From: Megasphaera stantonii
GTDB lineage: Bacteria; Bacillota; Negativicutes; Veillonellales; Megasphaeraceae
DNA: 64,000 nt
Direction: 5' to 3'
NCBI RefSeq assembly: GCF_003367905.1
Contig: NZ_CP029462.1
Span: forward strand, 434,001-498,000
Every line of letters starts with the position of its first letter. Within the stretch, counting starts at the first letter, position 1. Below, piece by piece: positions 39,570 to 51,484 of this stretch. A program made the translations under genes and the position numbers. A model generated the notes under the pieces. It was not told where the DNA came from, made no database searches, and was given only the letters and a program-made list of their open reading frames with translations.

Positions 39570-39839
39570 TTATTCTTCGTCTTCAGCAGCCAATTCTTCA
39601 AAAGCCTTGCTGGCCGCTTCAAATTCTTCTTCCGTCGGTTCTACGTAAACGGGTTCGCCGTCTTCTTCGTCGACGCGGGCGATGATAGCTTCCGCTTCGT
39701 CTTCGTTTTCGCAGATTTCAAGGAGCAGCGAAAAGATTTTGCCGTCGATTTCGACTGCGTCTACTTCCTGAAAATCTTTTTCTTCACCATCGGGACTGGT
39801 AATCGTAATGACCATTACTTCTTCCATTTCTTCTGTCAT
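39570..39839 (-). CDS. DUF1292 family protein
   Basis: An 89-residue, very acidic protein (MEEVMVITITSPDGEEKDFQEVDAVEIDGKIFSLLLEICENEDEAEAIIARVDEEDGEPVYVEPTEEEFEAASKAFEELAAEDEE), typical of DUF1292. It regularly follows ruvX in Firmicutes; molecular role unknown. It lies 2 bp after ruvX. Confidence 0.85.
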   Translation of the reverse strand: MTEEMEEVMVITITSPDGEEKDFQEVDAVEIDGKIFSLLLEICENEDEAEAIIARVDEEDGEPVYVEPTEEEFEAASKAFEELAAEDEE

Positions 39840-39840
39840 G

Positions 39841-40257
39841 TTATCCTCCTTGAGCGTCTAAATAATTTTGTAATATGAGAACAGCCGCCATTTTATCGAC
39901 GAACTGTTTTCTCTTTTCCCGCCGTACATTGCCTTCCATCAGCACGTGTTCGGCCATGACGGTCGTTAGGCGTTCATCCCAATAGACAAAGTCCATATCT
40001 GGCATGACCTTTTTGAGTTCATCTACAAAGTGCTCGATCTTATCAATATTTTCGCTGTAGTCGCCGTTCATATGACGGGGACGGCCTACGACGATGCGGT
40101 GTACTTCCTTTTCGGCGACCAGCTCTTTCAGCCGCTGGAAGTCCTTTTTCTTGGAAACGCGCCGTATCGTCTCGACGCCCTGCGCCGTAATGAGCAAGGC
40201 GTCGCTGCAGGCTACGCCGATGGTCTTAGAGCCGACGTCTAATCCTAAAATCCGCAT
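39841..40257 (-). CDS. ruvX: Putative pre-16S rRNA nuclease / Holliday junction resolvase-like protein
   Basis: A 138-residue RuvX/YqgF protein with the RNase H-like fold: the first catalytic Asp in MRILGLDVGSKTIGVACSD, VVGRPRHMNGDYS and a late acidic site in YWDERLTT. YqgF of E. coli processes the 5' end of 16S rRNA, though older annotation calls it a resolvase. It follows ireB by 7 bp. Confidence 0.92.
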   Translation of the reverse strand: MRILGLDVGSKTIGVACSDALLITAQGVETIRRVSKKKDFQRLKELVAEKEVHRIVVGRPRHMNGDYSENIDKIEHFVDELKKVMPDMDFVYWDERLTTVMAEHVLMEGNVRREKRKQFVDKMAAVLILQNYLDAQGG

Positions 40258-40264
40258 GTTCCTC

Positions 40265-40525
40265 CTATAAGCCGCGATGCTTTACGTACGAACGGACCAG
40301 TTCTTCAATGAGTTCGTCCCGTTCGATGCGCCGGATGTTGCTGCGGGCGTTGTTGTGGCTCGTAATATACGTCGGGTCGCCGGACAGCAAATATCCTACG
40401 ATTTGGTTTACGGGGTTATATCCTTTTTCTTCCAATGCGTGATACACATCTTCTAAAATCATAGAAGCGACAGTCTGTTCTTCGTTTCTATTCCTGACGA
40501 TCATCGTTTCGTCGCTGATTGCCAT
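40265..40525 (-). CDS. ireB: IreB family regulatory phosphoprotein
   Basis: An 86-residue IreB/DUF965 protein with conserved [64 protein letters not shown]. In Enterococcus, IreB is phosphorylated by the kinase IreK and modulates cephalosporin resistance; Thr residues such as TMIV near the N-terminus are candidate sites. It lies in the usual Firmicute order alaS-ireB-ruvX. Confidence 0.93.
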   Translation of the reverse strand: MAISDETMIVRNRNEEQTVASMILEDVYHALEEKGYNPVNQIVGYLLSGDPTYITSHNNARSNIRRIERDELIEELVRSYVKHRGL

Positions 40526-40566
40526 AGAATCACATCCTTTACGACATTGCGTATGTAAATACTTTT

Positions 40567-43176
40567 TTATCCAATCAATTCACTGACGGCAGCTTTACCG
40601 GCCTTCAGGGCTTCGGCCAATTTTTCCGGAGCCTTGCCGCCGGCCTGAGCCATATCGGGACGGCCGCCGCCGTTGCCGCCGGCTGCCTGAGCCGCCGCCT
40701 TGATGATCTTGCCGGCATGGAGGCCCTTCTTCGTATCGGCTTTAGCGACCTTGCACACGAAGTTGACCTTGCCGTCATGAACGGCTCCGAGAAGGACGAC
40801 GCCGCTGCCGACTTTGTCCATGATCGTATCGGCCAGCTCGCGCAGGCTGTCCATAGAATCGGCCTGGGCTTCCGCCGCTACGACGGATACGCCGTTGACG
40901 TCTTCCTTAGCGGCCAGCATATCGTCCATATCGGACATAGCCGCTTCCTTCTTGAGCTGCTGCAGTTCTTTTTCCGCCGCTTTCAGCTGCGCCAAAACCT
41001 GGCTCAGTTTATCGGGAATTGCGTCGGCCTTGGCTTTCAGCATGTCGGCGACGAGACGCAGTTCCGCCGCGTCGTGCTGCGCTTTCTGCAGAGCCGCTGC
41101 GCCGGTAACGGCTTCGATGCGCCGTACGCCCGTGCCCGTGCCGGATTCCGATAAGATGCGGAAGGTACCGATGACGGCCGTCGACGGCACGTGGGAGCCG
41201 CCGCACAGTTCGCAGCTGAAATCGTCGACCGATACGACGCGGACGACGTCGCCGTATTTTTCGCCGAAGAGAGCCATAGCGCCCTTTTCCTTGGCCTTGG
41301 CAATAGGCATTTCTTCTATATCGACGCGTACGTTTGCCAAAATTTCTTCGTTGACCAGGTCTTCGACTTCGGCCAGTTCGTCTGCCGTAACAGGCGAGAA
41401 ATGGGTAAAATCGAAGCGCAGGCGGTCCGGCGTAACGAGAGAGCCGGCCTGGTTGACATGGTTGCCCAGTACCTTGCGCAGAGCGGCCTGCAGAAGATGC
41501 GTTGCCGTGTGGTTGCGGGCCATGGCCAGGTTGCGGTCCTTATCTACCTTGACGTCGACCATATCGCCGATGCACAGGGCCCCTTCCTGAACAGTCGCCA
41601 CGAGGTATACCAGGCCGTTCGGCAAGGCTCTGGCATCCGTTACGACGGCCTTGCCTTCTTTTCCTTCCAGCATGCCCGTATCGCCGAGCTGGCCGCCTCC
41701 TTCGGGATGGAAGGGATTGTTGTCGATGATGACCGTCACTTCTTCGCCGTCGCAGGCTCTCGCCACTTCTACGCCTTCCTTGCCCAGCATGACGACAGTC
41801 GCTTCAATGGCCGTCGGGTCGTTGACCAGCTTGCTCTGATCCAGTCTCGTCGTATCGGGCGTAGCCACTTTCGCCGACACGTCTTCGCGGGCGGCGCGGG
41901 CCCGTTCCTGCTGTTCCTTCATGGCGGCGTCGAAGCCGGCATGGTCGATGGTAATGCCGTTTTCACTGGCAATTTCTTCAGTCAGCTCGACAGGGAATCC
42001 GTACGTGTCGTACAGCTTGAATACGTCCTTGCCGTCCAGTTCCTTCGCCGGGCCGGCAGCGGCCATGAGCTGGTCGAGGAGTTCCGTCCCCTGGGCCAGC
42101 GTAGCGCTGAACTGCGTTTCTTCCGTATCGATAACTTTTTTGATTAATTCTTCATGTTCTTTCAGTTCGGGGTATTCTTCGCCGAGGATGCCGATCACCG
42201 TGTCGACGAGGCCGCTGAGGAACAATTCTTTAATTCCCAGCAGGCGGCCGAAGCGGACGGCGCGGCGCAGGATACGGCGCAGGACGTAGCCGCGGCCTTC
42301 GTTGGACGGCAGGATACCGTCGCTGATCATGACCGTAATCGCCCGGATGTGGTCGGCAATGACCTTCATGGCCACTTTCTGATGGGGATCGTTGTAATCG
42401 CCATGGCAGAGGGCGATGACGTCTTCGATAATCGGGAAAATCAAATCCGTTTCAAAGTTCGATTCCTTCTGCTGGATAACCGAAGCCAACCGTTCCAGGC
42501 CGGCGCCTGTATCGATGTTTTTCTTAGCCAGAGGCACGTATTCGCCGTCTTTAGTGCGGTCAAACTGGGTAAATACGAGGTTCCAGATTTCCAAGTAGCG
42601 GTCGCAGTCGCAGCCTACGGTGCAGGTCGGCTGACCGCAGCCCCGTTCCGGTCCCAGGTCGTAGAAAATTTCGCTGTCCGGGCCGCAGGGGCCTTCGCCG
42701 ATTTCCCAGAAATTGTCTTCAAATTTAAAGATGCGTTCGTCCGACAGGCCAATCATGTTGTGCCAGTAATCATAAGCTTCGTCGTCGTTCGGATAAATCG
42801 TAACGTACAGCTTGTCCTTGTCCAGCTCGAGGACTTCCGTCAGGAATTCCCACGCCCAGGCGATGGCTTCTTTTTTGAAGTAGTTGCCGAAGGAGAAGTT
42901 CCCCAGCATTTCAAAAAACGTATGGTGACGGGCCGTGCGGCCGACGTTGTCGATATCGCCGGTGCGGATGCACTTCTGGCTCGTCGTAACCCGGTAGGAC
43001 GGCGGTACGAGCTTGCCCGTAAAATACGGCTTCAGCGGAGCCATGCCGGCGCCAATGAGCAGCAGGCTCGGGTCGTCCTGGGGAATCAGGGGAAAACTAT
43101 GCAGAATCAAATGCTCCTTGCTTTTGAAAAATTCCAAATAGGCTTTGCGGATTTCATTACCCGTCATGTATTTCAT
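40567..43176 (-). CDS. alaS: Alanyl-tRNA synthetase
   Basis: An 869-residue class II synthetase. The ATG at 43176 has AGGAG at 10-nt spacing; an upstream GTG at 43185 would crowd it. Class II motif 1 region [16 protein letters not shown], aminoacylation site [17 protein letters not shown]-type ([18 protein letters not shown]), editing domain [11 protein letters not shown] and CELCGGSHV zinc/editing motif, and a C-terminal C-Ala domain with coiled coil. No T-box is visible; it has its own promoter. Confidence 0.94.
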   Translation of the reverse strand: MKYMTGNEIRKAYLEFFKSKEHLILHSFPLIPQDDPSLLLIGAGMAPLKPYFTGKLVPPSYRVTTSQKCIRTGDIDNVGRTARHHTFFEMLGNFSFGNYFKKEAIAWAWEFLTEVLELDKDKLYVTIYPNDDEAYDYWHNMIGLSDERIFKFEDNFWEIGEGPCGPDSEIFYDLGPERGCGQPTCTVGCDCDRYLEIWNLVFTQFDRTKDGEYVPLAKKNIDTGAGLERLASVIQQKESNFETDLIFPIIEDVIALCHGDYNDPHQKVAMKVIADHIRAITVMISDGILPSNEGRGYVLRRILRRAVRFGRLLGIKELFLSGLVDTVIGILGEEYPELKEHEELIKKVIDTEETQFSATLAQGTELLDQLMAAAGPAKELDGKDVFKLYDTYGFPVELTEEIASENGITIDHAGFDAAMKEQQERARAAREDVSAKVATPDTTRLDQSKLVNDPTAIEATVVMLGKEGVEVARACDGEEVTVIIDNNPFHPEGGGQLGDTGMLEGKEGKAVVTDARALPNGLVYLVATVQEGALCIGDMVDVKVDKDRNLAMARNHTATHLLQAALRKVLGNHVNQAGSLVTPDRLRFDFTHFSPVTADELAEVEDLVNEEILANVRVDIEEMPIAKAKEKGAMALFGEKYGDVVRVVSVDDFSCELCGGSHVPSTAVIGTFRILSESGTGTGVRRIEAVTGAAALQKAQHDAAELRLVADMLKAKADAIPDKLSQVLAQLKAAEKELQQLKKEAAMSDMDDMLAAKEDVNGVSVVAAEAQADSMDSLRELADTIMDKVGSGVVLLGAVHDGKVNFVCKVAKADTKKGLHAGKIIKAAAQAAGGNGGGRPDMAQAGGKAPEKLAEALKAGKAAVSELIG

Positions 43177-43210
43177 CAACAACACTCTCCTGTATTCTTC
43201 ATATGGAAAA

Positions 43211-43240
43211 ATTATACGCTTATTTGCCCTCGTTGGGCAA
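43211..43240 (-). promoter_or_regulatory. Promoter of alaS
   Basis: Minus-strand TTGCCC (43235-43240), 18 bp, TATAAT (43211-43216). A 10-bp stem (ATGGCTAGCA/TGCTAGCCAT, 43292-43349) lies upstream, between this promoter and the NlpC/P60 gene, and has no clear T run. Confidence 0.6.
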
Positions 43241-43359
43241 CCTTTTCCCTTATATTTTTCACTTATTTTTACAAATTTTTCATTATAAGGAATGGCTAGC
43301 AGAAGCCGCTCCTGGGACGCCGCCGGAGGAAGGGCCTCTTGCTAGCCATCGTATTCTAT

Positions 43360-44148
43360 TTATCTGACCCGTTTGGCGCCGATATAGCGTTCGGACCAGT
43401 AGCCGCTTTTCAGGCTGTCTACGCGGATACCGCCGCTGCTCGTCGCGCTGATGAAGTTGCCGTCGCCGACGTAAATACCCGTGTGGGACACGCCCGGCTC
43501 ATATGTCGTAAAGAAAACCAAATCGCCCGGTATGAGCTCGTTTTTCCGCACGCGGAACCCCATGCGGTACTGCTCGTCAGCCATGCGCGGCAATTCAATG
43601 CCGTTGTGGGAAAAGACGTATTTCGTAAAGCCGGAGCAATCGAAGCCCTTAGGCGTATTGCCGCCGAACACATAGGGCACGCCGATGTACTGGTACGCCG
43701 AATCAACGAGCTGATGGCCGATGTGGTCGGAGCCCTTGAGGCTTTTCAGCTTCGTATACTTCAGCTTGGACGTCTTGTCGGCCTTTTTAGCCTTGGCCTT
43801 TTTGACAGGCTTCTTCTTGCTCTTTGCCGGCTTCTGTACGGCTTTGGAGCCGCTGTCCTTCGGCATGAGAGTCCGTTTGCCCGTCAGAAGATAGTACGTC
43901 CAGCCGCCGACCTTGCCGCTGACCTGTATTTTCTGATCCTTCTGGAATTTAGATACGGCTTTGGCCATATCCTTGGAAAATACGCCGTCGGCTTCGACGT
44001 CGTAGCCCCGCTTGATCAGCTGCTTCTGAAGAAGCAGCACGTCGCCGCCCTTATCGCCTACGGCGTAATAATCGGCGGCTCCAACAGGAAGAGCCATGGC
44101 AGCCAGCACGGCGGCCAATATCCATATCCGTTTTATTTCGTTTCGCAT
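43360..44148 (-). CDS. Exported NlpC/P60 peptidoglycan hydrolase with peptidoglycan-binding domain
   Basis: A 262-residue protein. Signal peptide about 1-25; PG_binding_1 domain about 28-88 (GDVLLLQKQLIKRGYDVEADGVFSKDMAKAVSKFQKDQ); Lys-rich linker about 100-135; NlpC/P60 domain about 145-262 with Cys171 (FDCSGFTKYVF) and His222 (SHTGIYVG). Cleaves cross-link or stem peptides between D-Glu and diamino acid. Upstream AAAGGAG supports the start. Lies between GT2 and alaS. Confidence 0.9.
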   Translation of the reverse strand: MRNEIKRIWILAAVLAAMALPVGAADYYAVGDKGGDVLLLQKQLIKRGYDVEADGVFSKDMAKAVSKFQKDQKIQVSGKVGGWTYYLLTGKRTLMPKDSGSKAVQKPAKSKKKPVKKAKAKKADKTSKLKYTKLKSLKGSDHIGHQLVDSAYQYIGVPYVFGGNTPKGFDCSGFTKYVFSHNGIELPRMADEQYRMGFRVRKNELIPGDLVFFTTYEPGVSHTGIYVGDGNFISATSSGGIRVDSLKSGYWSERYIGAKRVR

Positions 44149-44209
44149 ACAAGCTCCTTTCCGTCTCCGAAACGGCCCGGCCGTTCCGTACCCCGTGAGG
44201 ATTCGACTA

Positions 44210-45187
44210 CTATCGGTTGCGTTCCTCTGGTTCGCCGCGTCCGCCCAGCTCGGCCCGCAGCCAATAGAGGGGACGCTGCTTTACTTCTTCAAAAATACGG
44301 CCTATATATTCGCCTACGATGCCGATAAACATGAGCTGAAGGGCCCCTAAGATGCAGATGACGACGATGACTGTCGTCCATCCCGGCGCAGCCGAGCCGA
44401 CGGCGCTGGAATACAGGGCGTGCAGTATGATAAGGACGCTCAAAAAGGCGCTGACCAAGCCGGCGTAAAAGGATATGCGCAGCGGTATCTTCGAATAGGC
44501 CATGATGCCGTCTAAGGCAAAGTGCAGCATTTTCCGCACGGAAAATTTCGATTTGCCGGCAAACCGCGGCGGCGCTACAAAGTCGACGGTCTTCTGCTTG
44601 TAGCCGATGTCGTCAATCATTCCCCGGATAAACCGGTCGTGCTCCCGAAACAGCTTAAACGTCGCCAGCACGCGCTTGTCGATGAGGCGGAAATCAGAGC
44701 CGCCCGGCGCGATGTGCACCGGTGACAGGGCGTTCAGCAGGCGGTAATACCACTTGGACGTCTGCCGCTTGAGAAAGCCTACGCCCTTTGTGTCCTTGCG
44801 TATCGTCTGCACGACGTCGTAGCCTTCCCGCCAATACTGAACCAGCTGAGGAATCATTTCCGGCGGATGCTGCAGGTCGCCGTCCATCGTGACGATGGCG
44901 TCGCCCCTGGCGTGATCCATGCCGCAGGTAATGGCCAGCTGATGACCAAAATTACGGGCCAGCAAAAGCGCACGCACGTGCTCGTCCTGCTGCGTCAGCC
45001 GGCTGAGCAGCAGCGGCGTCGCATCCCTGGATCCGTCGTCGACAAATATAATTTCATATTCCATGTCCAGATTCTGAACTGCCTTTGTCGCTTCTGTATA
45101 AAACTTCTCAATGTTTAATTGTTCATTGTATACAGGAACGACAATGGACAGGAGCTTCCGGGCTTTCCCCTCAAAAAGTCTCATCAT
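44210..45187 (-). CDS. GT2 glycosyltransferase with C-terminal membrane segments (GtrB/DPM1-like)
   Basis: A 325-residue polyprenyl-phosphate sugar transferase type. The GT-A domain reads LSIVVPVYNEQLNIEKFYTE, DDGSRDATP (DxD-type EYEIIFVDDGS), TMDGDLQHPPEMI, and DFRLIDKRV; two membrane helices follow near the C-terminus (FYAGLVSAFLSVLIILHALYS; TVIVVICILGALQLMFIGIVGEYIGRIFE). It likely loads a sugar on undecaprenyl phosphate. The start has only a weak ribosome site (GGGATGG). Confidence 0.85.
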   Translation of the reverse strand: MMRLFEGKARKLLSIVVPVYNEQLNIEKFYTEATKAVQNLDMEYEIIFVDDGSRDATPLLLSRLTQQDEHVRALLLARNFGHQLAITCGMDHARGDAIVTMDGDLQHPPEMIPQLVQYWREGYDVVQTIRKDTKGVGFLKRQTSKWYYRLLNALSPVHIAPGGSDFRLIDKRVLATFKLFREHDRFIRGMIDDIGYKQKTVDFVAPPRFAGKSKFSVRKMLHFALDGIMAYSKIPLRISFYAGLVSAFLSVLIILHALYSSAVGSAAPGWTTVIVVICILGALQLMFIGIVGEYIGRIFEEVKQRPLYWLRAELGGRGEPEERNR

Positions 45188-45412
45188 TAACTATACCATC
45201 CCTACCAACGTACTGCCAAAACTTACAAAGTATAGAACCGGTAATCTGCCGTTTACGAATTACCGGTTGCGATATGCTGCATACGTTTTTTAATTTTTCA
45301 TCTGATGAACAGCTGCTTTATCTAATTTATTATAGCAAAAACGCCCCCGTTTTTCCAGTAAATTACTGTAAAACTCGATATAACAGGCGGCTTTGCTGCC
45401 GCTTCGGCCTTA

Positions 45413-45449
45413 TAAAAAACATCCGGCGCCGCAATAGGACGCCGGATGT
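45413..45449 (-). terminator. Terminator after ysxC
   Basis: Minus-strand ACATCCGGCG pairs with the segment CGCCGGATGT, followed by TTTTTTA. It closes the tig-clpP-clpX-lon-ysxC group. Confidence 0.82.
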
Positions 45450-45466
45450 ACGCAATGCCTGCGGCA

Positions 45467-46107
45467 TCACGGAAGGCTGCTCGCTTCGTCCAGGCTCATG
45501 AGGATGCGTTCTAACAACGCTGCGCTGCCTTCCTTCTTCAAGGAAGAGTGGACAACGGCGTCATGGCCCGTCGGAAAGATCTGTTTGAGCATTATCATAT
45601 TTTTTCTTTTTTCACTGGCCTTCAGCTTATCGGCCTTCGTCCCGACAATTTGCAGGGGAACGCCATGTTCCGACAGCCATTGATAGGCCTGCCGGTCGAT
45701 ATCCAGTCCGGGATGGCGCAGGTCGACGAGCAGGCACAGCATGACCAGGTGAGGCGACTGGGTGACGTATTCGCCGATAAAGTCGCTCCACATCTGCCGC
45801 TTTTGGCCGCCAGTCCGGGCAAAGCCGTATCCCGGCAAGTCGACGAGGAAAAAGGGCGTGCGGCGAATCGCTTCGCCGTCTTTTTCCCGCAGCTCGACGC
45901 TGAAGTAGTTGATGGTCTGCGTTTTTCCCGGTTCGCCGCTGACCCGGGCCAGGCCGCGGTAGTTGCACAGAGAGTTGATGAGGCTCGACTTCCCTACGTT
46001 GGAACGGCCTAAAAAGGCGATTTCCGGCAAACCGCTGTCGGGATACTGATCCTTGCGGACAGCCGACGCCGTATATTTCGGATTGATTATTTGCAAGCTC
46101 TTTGCCA

Positions 46108-46108
<1 letters not shown>
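45467..46108 (-). CDS. ysxC: Ribosome biogenesis GTP-binding protein
   Basis: A 213-residue YihA/YsxC/EngB GTPase needed for 50S assembly. G1 FLGRSNVGKSSLIN (about 32-45), G3 VDLPGYGFA, G4 TKAD (GTKADKL), G2 GKTQTINY. Its ATG overlaps the lon stop (TAATG), so translation is coupled. Confidence 0.93.
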
Positions 46109-48420
<2,312 letters not shown>

Positions 48421-48444
48421 GATGTATCACCTTCTTTAGTCTAA

Positions 48445-48485
48445 AAATAAAACTCATTTCCGACTGAGAGAAATGAGTTTTATTT
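48445..48485. repeat. Perfect 16-bp hairpin in the lon leader
   Basis: AAATAAAACTCATTTC (48445-48460) pairs with GAAATGAGTTTTATTT (48470-48485). On the minus strand it is followed by TTTTAG and lies about 25 bp before the lon start. It could be an attenuator, a terminator for upstream transcription, or a 5' stabilising stem. Confidence 0.65.
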
Positions 48486-48490
48486 CCATA
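48483..48490. repeat. Left target-site duplication of the lnu(C) element
   Basis: TTTCCATA, identical to 50215-50222 on the other side of the element. Confidence 0.9.
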
Positions 48491-48571
48491 GGCTATGTCA
48501 CAACAAACAGTTGATAAATAGCCATTTTTATAGGGGAGTATCAGAACTCCCCTACAAACTGTTATTTGCAG

Positions 48572-49066
48572 TTATCTATACTCATTTGGAATTTCGATAT
48601 GAAGTGTCTCACACAATAACTTCACATCATGTGCATCATTTTCATCAAACTCGTATCCCAGATGGAACATTACTTGACTATATGGTTCAATACAGGAAAC
48701 CTCTATTTCCTCAATTCTTCCTTTACCCGAAAAAGTTTCTACCGGAAAACAATCCCCATCATAAAGAATTTCACCTTCGTCCGTATATTCAAAACAATGC
48801 AAATCAATAATTCTGTTTTTCAAATCTTCCCATACAGTATGGTTCAATGTTGTATATTCCATCTTAATCTCATAAAAGCCATTAGCTTTCATTATTTCTA
48901 TAAAGTTCTGATAATCGTTCTTTTCTACAAAAATGTCAATATCATTATGGGCTCTTGACTGATATCCAAGAAGAGCATCTACACCCCAGCCACCATCAAG
49001 AAAGACTTTAATCTCCGCATCTATTGCAAATTGAAGAATCTGTTTTACATCTGTTATATTGACCAT
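48572..49066 (-). CDS. lnu(C): Lincosamide nucleotidyltransferase Lnu(C)
   Basis: A 164-residue nucleotidyltransferase that adenylylates lincomycin and clindamycin and inactivates them. The NTase core reads FLDGGWGVDALLG (about 22-34) and HNDIDIFVEKNDY with the catalytic D42-x-D44; FSGKGRIEEIEVSCIEPYSQVMFHLGYEFDENDAHDVKLL is the C-terminal helix region. ATG at 49066 has GGAGATG upstream. I recognise the sequence as Lnu(C) because of its length and context; allele identity needs comparison. Very AT-rich, unlike the host. Confidence 0.92.
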   Translation of the reverse strand: MVNITDVKQILQFAIDAEIKVFLDGGWGVDALLGYQSRAHNDIDIFVEKNDYQNFIEIMKANGFYEIKMEYTTLNHTVWEDLKNRIIDLHCFEYTDEGEILYDGDCFPVETFSGKGRIEEIEVSCIEPYSQVMFHLGYEFDENDAHDVKLLCETLHIEIPNEYR

Positions 49067-49089
49067 CTTATCATCTCCACAAATTCTAA

Positions 49090-50127
49090 TTAGGCGACCA
49101 GAGGAACTGCTGGTCTGTTTGATAAATCTCTGCATTTAGCAGTTTTCAATGTTGCCAAAACGAAAGTTAAGAAGATGTTCCTTTTCTCCATGTCGCTTTC
49201 TTTGGCGTAATTTACAAGGTTATTCCACACAAGATAGTTGTTCAGATACTTGGTAGAAACACCGTTAAAGCCACGCATAAACCTCTTTAGCTGGCTATGG
49301 TAGCTATTGATATGTTGGATATTATAAATGCCTTTCTTGGCTTTGCCAGTCTTTAACTGCACAAGGTCAATGCCATTGGCATTTGTAAATCTCACATAGG
49401 AGTTCATCTTGTCCGTAACAAGAGTGGAATTGGTCTTAATCCTACCATCATAAATATGATGTAAATCTCTTGTAGAAACTCTACCAGTATTCGTAATCTT
49501 GGAGATAGACAAGCCATTCCTATTAACCGCACAAGGAACACATACCTTTTCTTGGGACAAGCCTCTGATATGTGTAGAATGACCACGCTTATGAGCCTTG
49601 CGTGGCATAGCAAATGTCTTACTCTTGCTATGATTGCCCTTGTACGAGATGGCGAAAAAAGTTTCGTCAGCCTCAATAATGCCGTCAAGGGTAACATCGT
49701 CTGCCATATTCTGAAGTGCATCCAAAATCTTGTGTCTCCAAAGGAATGCGGTGTTTCTGTGAATCCCACAAGCAACAGCAGTCTTACGAATGGATAAGCC
49801 ATTCATCATACAATCAATGTACTGCTCCCACACGGACAAGTCTTTTCTTGTACCAGACACAATGGAGTTCGTAGCAATCACGAAGGACTTGCCACAATCC
49901 TTACATACATATCGCTGTGTGCCATCTTTACGATGACCATTGCGAACCACATGGATACAGCCACAAAGAGGGCATACACGACCATTTGCAAAGCGTTCCT
50001 TTGCTACGAAATCTTCAATATTCAAAGACTTTACAAAGGCAGGACTTAAAAGCATTGTTTTAAGGCTTTCCTGCTCTGCGACAGTCAACTTACCGATAAT
50101 ATCTAATGCGTCTTTGATAGTAGGCAT
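49090..50127 (-). CDS. IS1595-family transposase
   Basis: A 345-residue transposase. N-terminal zinc ribbon (CPLCGCIHVVRNGHRKDGTQRYVCKDCGKSF, about 53-83), HTH (LSIRKTAVACGIHRNTAFLWRHKI), and a DDE-type core (GIIEADETFFAISYKG; STLVTDKMNSYVRF; HINSYHSQLKRFMRGFNGV). The ATG at 50127 follows AAGGAGG. Full length, no frameshift. It sits in the same orientation as lnu(C), 23 bp upstream. Confidence 0.93.
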   Translation of the reverse strand: MPTIKDALDIIGKLTVAEQESLKTMLLSPAFVKSLNIEDFVAKERFANGRVCPLCGCIHVVRNGHRKDGTQRYVCKDCGKSFVIATNSIVSGTRKDLSVWEQYIDCMMNGLSIRKTAVACGIHRNTAFLWRHKILDALQNMADDVTLDGIIEADETFFAISYKGNHSKSKTFAMPRKAHKRGHSTHIRGLSQEKVCVPCAVNRNGLSISKITNTGRVSTRDLHHIYDGRIKTNSTLVTDKMNSYVRFTNANGIDLVQLKTGKAKKGIYNIQHINSYHSQLKRFMRGFNGVSTKYLNNYLVWNNLVNYAKESDMEKRNIFLTFVLATLKTAKCRDLSNRPAVPLVA

Positions 50128-50214
50128 ATCCAATTACCTCCTTCGGTGGTACTGTTTCTTACTATTATTATACGCTATTTCTCGTCAAAATCAACCATTT
50201 GTTGTGACAGAGCC

Positions 50215-50222
50215 TTTCCATA
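50215..50222. repeat. Right target-site duplication of the lnu(C) element
   Basis: TTTCCATA, matching 48483-48490. Confidence 0.9.
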
Positions 50223-50250
50223 TTATATCATTTTACCTGTTTTAATACAA
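50222..50250 (-). promoter_or_regulatory. Predicted lon promoter inside the end of clpX
   Basis: Minus-strand TTGTAT (50245-50250), 17 bp, TATAAT (50222-50227). The -10 directly abuts the target duplication of the lnu(C) element, which therefore entered at about the transcription start. Confidence 0.6.
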
Positions 50251-51460
50251 GGTCAGGCTCTGTCCCTTTTGTGACGCAATCTTCCGTTACGACGCATTTT
50301 TCCACGTCGTGACGGCTCGGCACATCGAACATGACGTCCAGCATGATCCGCTCGATGATGGAACGAAGGCCGCGGGCGCCGGTGTTGCGGCGCAGGGCTT
50401 CCTTGGCAATAGCCTGCAGGGCTTCGGGAGTAAATTCCAGCTCCACGTCGTCCATATCCAGCATCTTCTGATACTGCTTCACCAAGGCGTTCTTCGGTTC
50501 CGTCAAAATGTGAACCATTGCCTCTTCGTCGAGAGGATTCAGCGTGACCAGTACGGGAAGACGGCCGATCAATTCGGGAATGAGGCCGAACTTCTGCAAG
50601 TCCGTCGGAATGATTTCCTTCAGGAGCGATTCCATGGAATGCTCTTCCTTCGAATGGATATCGGCGCCAAAGCCCATATTTTTATCCGTCGTCCGGTTCA
50701 AAATGGTCTTGTCGATGCCGTCGAAAGCGCCGCCGCAGATGAACAGGATATTGGTCGTGTCAATCTGCAGCATTTCCTGATGGGGATGCTTGCGCCCGCC
50801 CTGAGGCGGCACGCCGGCCACAGTCCCTTCGAGGATTTTCAGCAGCGCCTGCTGCACGCCTTCGCCCGATACGTCGCGCGTAATGGACGGGTTTTCCGAT
50901 TTGCGGGCAATCTTGTCGATTTCGTCGATGTAGATAATGCCCCGTTCGGCCTTGGCGATGTCGTAGTCCGCCGCCTGAATCAGCTTGAGCAGGCAGTTTT
51001 CTACGTCTTCGCCGACGTACCCCGCTTCGGTCAGGCTCGTCGCGTCGGCAATGGCAAAGGGCACGTCCAGCAGCCGGGCCAGGGTCTGGGCCAGCAGTGT
51101 CTTACCGCAGCCCGTCGGCCCTACCATGATGATATTGGATTTTTGTAATTCTACGTCTTCTACTACACTGTTTGTCTGCAGTCGTTTGTAATGATTATAT
51201 ACGGCGACAGCCAACGTCTTTTTAGCCGCTTCCTGACCGATGACGTATTCATCCAGCGTCTCCTTGATTTGGCGCGGCGTCGGCAGATCTTTCAGTTGGA
51301 AGTCAGAAGATACTTCTTGCTTTTCTTCTTCCAAGATGTGCTGGGCAACGGCAATGCATTCGTCGCAGATATACACGCCGGGACCGGCGATCAGCTTCTG
51401 CACCTCGTTTTGCGAGCGGCCGCAGAAACTGCATCTCGGTTCGTTATTTCTATCGTTCAC
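50228..51460 (-). CDS. clpX: ATP-dependent Clp protease ATP-binding subunit ClpX
   Basis: A 410-residue AAA+ unfoldase. Zinc-binding domain [26 protein letters not shown] (about 10-35), Walker [16 protein letters not shown] (about 115), Walker [10 protein letters not shown], sensor regions and the IGF-like ClpP loop replaced locally by DKNMGFGAD. Partner of ClpP directly upstream. Full length. Confidence 0.94.
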   Translation of the reverse strand: MNDRNNEPRCSFCGRSQNEVQKLIAGPGVYICDECIAVAQHILEEEKQEVSSDFQLKDLPTPRQIKETLDEYVIGQEAAKKTLAVAVYNHYKRLQTNSVVEDVELQKSNIIMVGPTGCGKTLLAQTLARLLDVPFAIADATSLTEAGYVGEDVENCLLKLIQAADYDIAKAERGIIYIDEIDKIARKSENPSITRDVSGEGVQQALLKILEGTVAGVPPQGGRKHPHQEMLQIDTTNILFICGGAFDGIDKTILNRTTDKNMGFGADIHSKEEHSMESLLKEIIPTDLQKFGLIPELIGRLPVLVTLNPLDEEAMVHILTEPKNALVKQYQKMLDMDDVELEFTPEALQAIAKEALRRNTGARGLRSIIERIMLDVMFDVPSRHDVEKCVVTEDCVTKGTEPDLVLKQVK

Positions 51461-51484
51461 AGCGTCTTCCTCCTGTATGGCCCG

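Larger units (their letters stand above)
48491..50214 (-). mobile_element. MTnSag1/ISSag10-type IS1595 element carrying lnu(C), 1,724 bp
   Basis: The element starts GGCTATGTCACAACAAA and ends with the inverted partner (GGCTCTGTCACAACAAA read inward from 50214), a 25-bp imperfect terminal inverted repeat. It is flanked by an exact 8-bp duplication TTTCCATA. Inside are an IS1595-family transposase and the lincosamide nucleotidyltransferase lnu(C). Its length of 1,724 bp equals the published size, as I recall, of MTnSag1, a mobilizable element from Streptococcus agalactiae. Both genes read in the direction of the host operon. It looks complete and recently inserted. Confidence 0.93.

Noticed and set aside
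42154-43299. 381-codon plus-strand frame opposite alaS
   Set aside because: Shadow of alaS; same argument, no independent promoter or domain.
43292-43349. T-box or terminator between the NlpC/P60 gene and alaS
   Set aside because: The stem has no T tract and the AGGGTGGNACCGCG motif is absent, so it is neither a clear terminator nor a T-box.
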